Part shown: positions 58,339 through 64,000 of the stretch, piece by piece
How positions within the stretch are numbered: the stretch's first letter is position 1
Layout of the letters: the number at the start of each line of letters is the position of its first letter
Source: Bradyrhizobium liaoningense
Lineage (GTDB): Bacteria; Pseudomonadota; Alphaproteobacteria; Rhizobiales; Xanthobacteraceae
Direction: 5' to 3'
Assembly: GCF_018130825.1 (NCBI RefSeq)
Contig: NZ_JAFCJS010000001.1
Location: 434,001 to 498,000, forward strand
Length of the DNA stretch: 64,000 nt
Program-made: the position numbers and the translations under genes
Notes under the pieces: generated by a model
The model's input: the letters and a program-made list of their open reading frames with translations, nothing else
Database searches by the model: none
What the model was told of the DNA's origin: nothing

Positions 58339-60402
58339 TCAATGAGTACGTAGCTTGGCGATGGCCAAGTACGTCGAGTCACTTATCCCAGAGCTCGATC
58401 CCTGGAAGAGGTTGAGCAAGGGGGATTGTCCCTGGCCGATGCTCTGGCTGTTTTTGACGTCATACATGGCGGAGAAACGGCCCAGCAGCTTTTCGACCTT
58501 CGCGGGATCGGAGAGATCCTTGATCTTCATGAATTTGTCCACGAACTTGGCCTGCTGATCGATCGGCATCGCCGCCATCGAGTCAGGCAGATTGAAGGTG
58601 GTCCTGAACACCTCCGAGAGAGCCTTGTCGGCAAGGATGTCGTATGCGGACGTGATTTCTCCCGCCTTTCGCTGGAAATAGAGCGCCAGGCGCACGCCGG
58701 GATTCGTATCCCCCTGCTGCTGCTCGAGGCTTTGCTGGAGGTAGTTCGCCTGTGTTTCCCGCAACTGGACTTGCTTCTGAGGACCAATCATCGCAAGGCG
58801 CGCGACGTCGCCCTTGCTGTCGAAATTGAACGACGCCGCGATTTCGGCAAAGCGAGGATCGCTCTCGGTGTTCGCGAAGCTCTTTGGATTGTTCAGATCG
58901 GACGCGAAGATCTTCTTGAGATAGTCGGTGCTGACCTTCTTGGGGTCCAGGCCCTTGGCGACGAGAATGAAATCGACCATCTTCCGGTTCGCAAGCAGAT
59001 CGGAAACGCTGTCTATGCCTGCGATGGCTTCCTGATAAGCCGTCGCGTCTTTCTGGGCCTGTTCCCGAACTGCTTTCTGCTGGTCGGTACTTGCCTGTCT
59101 CACCGCTACAATGACGTAGTTCTTCGCAATATCGAGGACTTTGGCCGGGTCCTGAGCCACCAGGGGCGTCGTCAGATTGCCCCTTGCGTCGAAGTTGAAG
59201 GCACGCGCGAGCTCGACGTAGCGATCGTCCTTGAGCGTATAGACGTAGCTCTTGGGATCGCTGAGATCGCTTTCGAGGACGGCCTTGACGGTGTCCTGCG
59301 AGACTTCTTCGGGATCGAGGCCGACGGCGCCCAGCGCAAAATCATATACGGCTGGAGTCGAGACCAAGGCCTGCACTGACTTGATGTTGAGGATGGCGTT
59401 TCTGAACTGCCTGATTGCCAGAGCTTCGTTCAGCGGGCTTGCCGCCGCATAGACGGCGGACTTGCTGTCATCGAACCGCTTTGTCGTGAGCGTGACGTTT
59501 GCGGCAGTCTGCGCAGACACGCCCGAGGGCAGCGACCCGTCAGGCGAAAACTCGAATGCGCCGGCCAGGTCTACAAAGTTACCTATCGTCGCTATCTGGT
59601 CGCTGAGGTCGGATACGCTCTTCGTGTACGACTCCAGGTGATATCTTTCGACCAGGATCTGGACGTTCAACTGGGCCACGTCAGCGCCCGGTTGCGAGAG
59701 CTGGGCCGTGTAGTCGGCGATTTTCGTATTGGTGGCGCTGACGTCCGATTTCGCTTGCGCGAGCTGGGCGTTGAGGCCGCTCAACTGAGACGCGAAGGTG
59801 GTGTTGACGTAGCTGTTTGGATCGGATGGATCGCTGCGCAGGACCTGACTTATCGTGTCGCTCGGCCACTTGCTTTGATCGATCCCGAATGCCGAATAGA
59901 CATAGTTGCGGAGACGATCGTTGTTCAGCAGCTGGTCTGCACTGCTGATGCTGCCGATCTGTGCGCTGTAGTATTTCGTATCGTCCGCAAGTGCATCGAC
60001 CTGGCTCTTCTTGGTCGCCGTGTACAGACCGATCATCTCGTCGATCTGGTCCTCCGATTGCGCAACCGGCGTTGTAGTGCCCGTGAAGGAGAATGCCGCG
60101 GCAAACTCCTGGTAACGCTTGTCGACCAGCTTGTTGACGAAGCTCGTTGCGTCGGAGAGGTCGCTCTCCAGCACCTTTTTCATGAAAGCCTTGGCATACG
60201 CCATGTCTTCCAGGCCATATGCCTTCATCGCATAGTGATAGAGGCGATAGTCCTTCATGAAATCGTCAACGGTCTTCACCTTGCCGATGTTGGCCTTGTA
60301 ATAGGCGGCCTCTCGCGCGACGTCGGCTTGCTGTTCAACCCGCGTCAGGGACTGCTTGAGATGGCGCGAAATGTAGTTGTAGCTGAAATACGTTGATACC
60401 AT
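58339..60402 (-). CDS. five-repeat DUF1217 protein
   Basis: A 687-residue protein without a leader, built of repeats with the pattern YY..I..V.S..dfl.d..l..f.l.a.GLd...........vl.SDLsDp.Sf.n....d.Ry.e.a.aFnFd. Units start near residues 34, 143, 320, 450 and 590; examples are VLESDLSDATSFVNKL, VLRSDPSDPNSYVN, VLESDLSDPKSYVYTL and IFASDLNNPKSFAN. Coiled-coil segments lie near 205-260. DUF1217 proteins occur beside flagellar genes in rhizobia and are thought to belong to motility, but no flagellar gene is in this window. GAGGAA precedes the ATG. The gene is less GC-rich than its neighbours. Confidence 0.87.
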   Translation of the reverse strand: MVSTYFSYNYISRHLKQSLTRVEQQADVAREAAYYKANIGKVKTVDDFMKDYRLYHYAMKAYGLEDMAYAKAFMKKVLESDLSDATSFVNKLVDKRYQEFAAAFSFTGTTTPVAQSEDQIDEMIGLYTATKKSQVDALADDTKYYSAQIGSISSADQLLNNDRLRNYVYSAFGIDQSKWPSDTISQVLRSDPSDPNSYVNTTFASQLSGLNAQLAQAKSDVSATNTKIADYTAQLSQPGADVAQLNVQILVERYHLESYTKSVSDLSDQIATIGNFVDLAGAFEFSPDGSLPSGVSAQTAANVTLTTKRFDDSKSAVYAAASPLNEALAIRQFRNAILNIKSVQALVSTPAVYDFALGAVGLDPEEVSQDTVKAVLESDLSDPKSYVYTLKDDRYVELARAFNFDARGNLTTPLVAQDPAKVLDIAKNYVIVAVRQASTDQQKAVREQAQKDATAYQEAIAGIDSVSDLLANRKMVDFILVAKGLDPKKVSTDYLKKIFASDLNNPKSFANTESDPRFAEIAASFNFDSKGDVARLAMIGPQKQVQLRETQANYLQQSLEQQQGDTNPGVRLALYFQRKAGEITSAYDILADKALSEVFRTTFNLPDSMAAMPIDQQAKFVDKFMKIKDLSDPAKVEKLLGRFSAMYDVKNSQSIGQGQSPLLNLFQGSSSGISDSTYLAIAKLRTH

Positions 60403-61410
60403 CGCGCATTCCTCGCGGCTTCGTACGGTCCCGGACTTCCGTCAATCATTGCGGGGTCGCGAGGGAGGTGGGGGCTGGCCTCATGCCGTCGGCTGTCTCA
60501 CGGCTGCGTTCTCTCGGGGGCATTCTGAGACCGCAATCTCAGGTCTTAATTTTGGTCAAGTAACGCATGTCGGGTTTTGTTGCTGTTTGTTTCCATATGT
60601 TTCTCAAATGCAGCTTGCGCGAAGGTGGTGTTCCTGATGTGTTCCAATCAAAAGATGGGTTGGGAGGCGGGCATGAGCCGAACAGGCACGCGGCTTCGCA
60701 TTCTCGCGGCAGATCGTGCCCGAGGTTCATGGCAATCATCGCCCCAGGAGTGCCGAGGGCGCAGGGAAGGCCGGGTGCCGGCTGGCACCCACGGTCCACT
60801 GTGCGAAAATTGCGCTACGAGAAGCTGCACAGCGGCATACAGGTGAAGCCAAACATCCGGCCTTCCCTGCGCAGTGGTTTGACGGCTTATGTCGTGCTCT
60901 CCCCGGGGAGCGATGCACTATTGCCCCCGTTGCCCTGCGGATGGCTGATACGCGCGCCCGGTTGGGCCGCAGCATCACAGCAGGACTTGGCGCACAGACC
61001 CCGGGCGCCAGGACCACACGATTTTGCCGTACGCGGGCGGCACCGGTCGTGTGCGCGAAAGCCGTTGCTCACGGCGTGAGCCGCCCTGCAAACCACCTTC
61101 GCGCCGACGCCGCCCGCGTCCACCACGTCCCCGCCCGCGTGTCGTGACGATCGCGATACGCCCCTCGGACCAGGCTGGGATGGCCGCAACATGCGATAAT
61201 TCCGAATTCGCGTAAAGCGAATTATTTTCATCATGGCGCATTGACCCGGGTCTGGTGTGTTTTGCCCGTCTTGCAGCGCAAGGGATGGTGCGGACGGGCG
61301 AGCGCCTCCGCCACAGCCGTGCCGCGAACCGGTCTCGCCACGGTCCAAAAATGCGCTACCATGGTCTCAGCGCGCCTCAAGTCGCGCAGATCCAAGAGTG
61401 AGGAAACGGT
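60403..61410. other. 1 kb gene-free region holding repeat copy B
   Basis: I see no gene. The first about 280 bases carry the upstream region of the minus-strand DUF1217 gene and an AT-richer stretch around 60540-60660. The dispersed element occupies about 60688-61233. The last about 170 bases must include the promoter of the MxaD-like gene. Confidence 0.5.
60688..61233 (-). repeat. dispersed ~550 bp intergenic element, copy B (inverted relative to copy A)
   Basis: On the minus strand this segment aligns with 6724-7352: ATGAAAATAATTCG...GAATTCGG at the start, ACGGCAAAATCGTGTGGTCC (rc of about 61009-61028), GAGAGCACGACATAAGCCGTC near 60883-60903, GGCTTCACCTGTATGCCGCT near 60830-60850 and GGCACCCGGCCTTCCCTGCGCC near 60760-60780. 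Divergence is considerable. Neither copy encodes a transposase. Confidence 0.7.
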
Positions 61411-61977
61411 ATGAGGATGAGAAGCGGAACGGCGATCGCCGGGGTGGCGGCGCTGGCGGTGGTGGGGATGGCCCTGACGACGGCGTTCGAGCCGGCCTGG
61501 GCCCACGGGCCGACCCGGCAGAAGGTCCGGGAATCCATCGAGATCAACGCACCCCCGGCCAAGGTGTGGGCCGTGATTGGCAATTTCCAGGACATGAGCT
61601 GGCTGCCGCCCGTGACCAAGACCGAGGGCGAGAAGGGCAACGAGATCGGCGCGACACGGAAGCTGACGCTGACCGGCGGCGCCACCGTGGACGAGGAGCT
61701 CTACAAGTTCGACGCCGCCGCGATGACTTATTCCTACCGGATCACCAACGTCGACGTGAAGGTGCTGCCGGTCACCAACTATTCCTCGACGCTGACGGTG
61801 ACGCCGAGCGCCGACGGCAAGGGCGCGACGCTGGAATGGGCCGGCGCGTTCTACCGCGGCTTTCCCAACAACGACCCGCCGCCGGAGCTGAGTGACGAGG
61901 CCGCCAAGACCGCGGTGAGCGGGCTTTACAAGGCCGGCCTCGAGGCGCTGAAGAAGAAGATCGAGAGCGGAAGCTGA
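61411..61977 (+). CDS. exported SRPBCC-family protein (MxaD-like)
   Basis: A 188-residue periplasmic protein. Leader (GTAIAGVAALAVVGMALTTAF) ends near AWAHG. The SRPBCC/polyketide-cyclase-like fold has IEINAPPAKVWAVIGNFQDMSWLPPV, GATRKLTLTGGATVDEELYKFD and TLEWAGAFYRGFPN. The wording is that of MxaD, a protein of methanol-oxidation clusters. GAGGAAAC precedes the ATG. A YVTN propeller gene follows after 2 bases, an arrangement seen near PQQ-dependent alcohol dehydrogenases; no such dehydrogenase is in this window. Confidence 0.85.
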   Translation: MRMRSGTAIAGVAALAVVGMALTTAFEPAWAHGPTRQKVRESIEINAPPAKVWAVIGNFQDMSWLPPVTKTEGEKGNEIGATRKLTLTGGATVDEELYKFDAAAMTYSYRITNVDVKVLPVTNYSSTLTVTPSADGKGATLEWAGAFYRGFPNNDPPPELSDEAAKTAVSGLYKAGLEALKKKIESGS

Positions 61978-61979
61978 CC

Positions 61980-62927
61980 GTGCGGGTCCTGGTCCTGGCG
62001 GTGCTCGCCGCCAGCCTTGCTTGCCCGGGCTGCGCCTCCGCCGAGGAGGCGTTCGTCACCAACCAGCTCAGCGACGATCTGATGGTCGTCGACCTCGCGA
62101 TCTCGCGTAGCGTTGCGACCATCCCGATCGGCGGCAAGCCGGCGGGCGTAGCCGTCAGCGCCGACGGGCGCTTCGCCTATGTCACGAGCCCGGACGCCAA
62201 GGCGGTGACGGTGGTGGATGCCGCCACGCGGCAGGTCGCTGGCCGGATCGAGGTCGGCGGCGGGCCGCTCGGCATCGCGGTCGCCCCCGACGGCAAGACG
62301 ATCTATGTCGCGGACTGGTATGCGGCGGCGGTGCGGGTGATCGATGCCGCGAGCCTCAGCGTCACCGCCAGCATCGTGGTCGGTGCCTCGCCGTCGGGCC
62401 TGGCGGTGACGCCTGACGGCAAGCTGCTGCTCTCGGCCGACCGCGACGACGACAGCGTCTCCGTCGTCGACACCGCGACGCGCCAGCGCAAGGCAACCAT
62501 CAAGGTCGGCACCCGCCCGTTCGGCGTCACCATCGATGCCGAGGGAAGGCGCGCCTACAGCGCCAATGTCGGCTCCGACGATGTCTCGGTCATCGATATC
62601 GCGGAAGCGCGCGAGATCGGCCGCGTGCCGGTCGGAATGCGCCCCTATGCGGTGGCGCTGACGCTGGGCCGCGGTTTCGTCACCGACCAGTATGGCGGCA
62701 CGGTCAGCGTGTTCGACCTCGCAAGCCTGAAGCCGGTCAAGCGCATCAATGTCGGCGACTACCCCGAAGGCATCAATGCAACCGCCGACGGCAAGCGCAT
62801 CATCGTCGCCTGCTGGGAGAGCAATACGCTGAGCATTATCGATGCGGTCGAATTGAAGGTGATCGGCGAGATCAAGACCGGCGACGGCCCGCGCGCGTTC
62901 GGGGCGTTCTTGCGCAGGACGGAGTAG
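61980..62927 (+). CDS. exported YVTN-family beta-propeller protein
   Basis: A 315-residue periplasmic propeller. GTG start at 61980, two bases after the MxaD-like stop. Leader VLVLAVLAASLACPGC; the Cys-Ala-Ser after it could be a lipobox (PGC) or a plain cleavage site near ASAEE. Seven repeats of about 42 residues follow, such as GRFAYVTSPDAKAVTVVDAATRQ, KTIYVADWYAAAVRVIDAAS and KLLLSADRDDDSVSVVDTATRQ. Such propellers accompany xoxF/mxa or ethanol-oxidation clusters and may be chaperones or electron-transfer partners. Confidence 0.9.
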   Translation: MRVLVLAVLAASLACPGCASAEEAFVTNQLSDDLMVVDLAISRSVATIPIGGKPAGVAVSADGRFAYVTSPDAKAVTVVDAATRQVAGRIEVGGGPLGIAVAPDGKTIYVADWYAAAVRVIDAASLSVTASIVVGASPSGLAVTPDGKLLLSADRDDDSVSVVDTATRQRKATIKVGTRPFGVTIDAEGRRAYSANVGSDDVSVIDIAEAREIGRVPVGMRPYAVALTLGRGFVTDQYGGTVSVFDLASLKPVKRINVGDYPEGINATADGKRIIVACWESNTLSIIDAVELKVIGEIKTGDGPRAFGAFLRRTE

Positions 62928-62940
62928 GGGATGTTTTGCC

Positions 62941-63022
62941 GTAGCCCGCATGAGCGGAGCGACATGCGGGACTCGCTTCAGGCGCGGACGGTCCCGGATG
63001 TCGCTCCGCTCATCCGGGCTAC
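62941..63022. repeat. 82-bp palindromic repeat (CATGAGCGGAGCGACATGCGGG family)
   Basis: The left arm (62941-62971, GTAGCCCGCATGAGCGG...) and right arm (62992-63022, ...CCGCTCATCCGGGCTAC) are 31 bases each and complementary except at two positions. A 20-base spacer separates them. It lies between the convergent propeller and nucleoside hydrolase genes and can terminate both. A degenerate relative is at 6575-6690. Confidence 0.8.
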
Positions 63023-63026
63023 GGAC

Positions 63027-63947
63027 TCATTTCGATCCGGCAAACGCCTGCAGCTTCACGAAAAAGTCCTTCAGGATTGCGTTGCGGTCCACATAGGTCA
63101 CGTAGCGGATCGCATGCCGTCGTCGGTCGATGCTCCAGGTCATCTGATCGGTAAGAACCGGGGCCGGGATGGTCACGCTCGGTGCCCACGCAGGATTGAG
63201 CAGCCAGCCGACCGGCGCCATGTCCCAGATCTCCTTGGCCCAGCCCATGTGGTCGGACGAATATTCCTTGAAGCGCATGGCGAGAAACGCGCCGATGCTG
63301 CCGTGCGGTTCGACGTAGCGTTCGATCTCCGGCACCGTCGCGTGAAGACGCGAGGTGACGCCCATGCACGGGACGAGGACGAGCGGAACGCCGCTGTCGA
63401 GCAGCACCTGCGCGCCGCCGACGTCCTGCTTCAGATTGAACTCGACCGTGTGGGGCCATTCCAGCGCATGGCCGCCGAGCCAGACCACGACGATCCGGTC
63501 GATGATGTCGGGCGCCCTCAGCAGCGCCGAGGCGACATTGCTGATGGCGCCGATGGCAACGACGTAGAGCGGGTTGTCCGGCGTGCCCGCGCGCGCCCGG
63601 GCGATGAGGTCGTCGACGGCGGGTGCCGTCCGCGCCGTCTTGCCGGGGCCGACATAGTCGGTGACGCCGCGATGAACCAGGCCTTCCGGCGCGACGTTCA
63701 GGCGGTCCAGCAGGCGCAGGATTTCCTGATAGCTCAGCTCCATGCCGTGGCCGGGACTGTCCGCGCGCGCATTGAAGAACGGCGCGGCGTAGATCGCCTC
63801 GACTGAGAGGCGGTCCTTCGACAGCAGCATCTGCACCAGCGCGAACTGGTCGTCGATCTCGTTATAGGTGTCGGTGTCGAGCACGACCCGCAACCGGCCG
63901 GCCGGCGGCTCCAGGAGCTTGAGGCGGCTTGCGTCCGTGAGTGTCAT
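63027..63947 (-). CDS. inosine-uridine nucleoside hydrolase-family protein
   Basis: A 306-residue protein of the IUNH fold. The N-terminal metal site is RVVLDTDTYNEIDDQFAL rather than the common DTDPGxDDAxA; the aspartates are kept but Pro-Gly is not. Other family parts are VVAIGAISNVASALL, VVWLGGHALEW and the EFNLKQD metal region. It may split purine or pyrimidine nucleosides to base and ribose, or act on a related N-glycoside. GAGGAAGG precedes the ATG. Confidence 0.88.
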   Translation of the reverse strand: MTLTDASRLKLLEPPAGRLRVVLDTDTYNEIDDQFALVQMLLSKDRLSVEAIYAAPFFNARADSPGHGMELSYQEILRLLDRLNVAPEGLVHRGVTDYVGPGKTARTAPAVDDLIARARAGTPDNPLYVVAIGAISNVASALLRAPDIIDRIVVVWLGGHALEWPHTVEFNLKQDVGGAQVLLDSGVPLVLVPCMGVTSRLHATVPEIERYVEPHGSIGAFLAMRFKEYSSDHMGWAKEIWDMAPVGWLLNPAWAPSVTIPAPVLTDQMTWSIDRRRHAIRYVTYVDRNAILKDFFVKLQAFAGSK

Positions 63948-63965
63948 CGACCTTCCTCGAAAAGT

Positions 63966-64000
63966 TCGTAGGGTGGGGTAGCCCTGCAGATGCGCAAAGC
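63966..64000. repeat. edge fragment of a GTAGGGTGGG-type intergenic repeat
   Basis: GTAGGGTGGG at about 63969-63978 repeats the start of the hairpin unit near 10490, followed by TAGCCCTGCAG and AGATGCGCAAAGC. The window ends inside it, so the second arm cannot be seen. Confidence 0.4.

Noticed and set aside
55197..58382. 1061-codon open frame on the minus strand
   Set aside because: It is antisense to the acyl-CoA synthetase and PPC genes, which have clear motifs and ribosome sites. The translated text is a His/Arg/Asp/Leu-rich mirror of GC3-biased coding sequence.

Overview
The window looks like a piece of chromosome from a Bradyrhizobium-type alphaproteobacterium (Hyphomicrobiales, Nitrobacteraceae). 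The evidence is high GC with strong GC3 bias, so that many long antisense frames stay open. The gene order is rhizobial: erpA/dgt/argS/SPOR/nagZ/scpAB/tatABC/serS/surE/pcm/nlpD, then yajC/secD/secF. DUF1217, DUF1127, DUF3597 and DUF2189 genes and dense families of intergenic palindromes point the same way. I saw no rRNA, tRNA, CRISPR array, transposase or prophage. The genus is inferred from these features, not from a database search.

Layout. 1-6.6 kb: the 3' end of an unknown gene, a soluble lytic transglycosylase (minus), a HAMP-linked adenylate/guanylate cyclase and a run of small hypothetical genes. 6.6-7.9 kb: a gene-free nest of repeats. 7.9-13.8 kb: ilvD overlapping an ExoR-like Sel1 protein, exonuclease III and a hybrid histidine kinase. 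13.8-29.1 kb: a conserved housekeeping block covering Fe-S carrier, dNTPase, arginyl- and seryl-tRNA synthetases, divisome/peptidoglycan proteins, ScpAB condensin partners, the Tat translocon and the surE-pcm-nlpD cell-surface/stress set.

29.1-36.7 kb is the most accessory-looking part. It holds a formylglycine-generating enzyme, a periplasmic sulfatase, a HAD phosphatase with an exported leader, an unusual outer-membrane protein made of two fused beta-barrel modules, a second barrel protein and a broken copy of that second barrel. A perfect FNR/FixK-type palindrome lies just upstream of the first gene. The cluster sits between nlpD and the DUF815-yajC-secDF backbone. I read it as a candidate low-oxygen-controlled sulfate-ester utilisation locus; this is inference.

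36.7-44.7 kb: DUF815 ATPase, yajC-secD-secF, then bacterial relatives of two mitochondrial complex I assembly factors (Mth938/NDUFAF3-like and NDUFAF6-like) overlapping by 4 bases, threonine dehydratase and a class V aminotransferase. 44.8-53.9 kb: CAP-domain protein, a kinase fused to an acyl-CoA-ligase C-terminal domain, trmFO, DUF1127, a lytic transglycosylase, DUF2189 and DUF3597 proteins, two small paralogous GNATs, TPR and SPW-repeat proteins. 53.9-64 kb: an exported gene with an apparent 3' frameshift, lipoproteins, an acyl-CoA synthetase, a double PPC-domain protein, a five-repeat DUF1217 protein, an MxaD-like/YVTN-propeller pair and a nucleoside hydrolase.

Repeats: a divergent element of about 550-630 bp occurs in inverted orientation near both ends (about 6.72-7.35 kb and 60.69-61.23 kb). 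At least three families of short palindromic intergenic repeats are also present.
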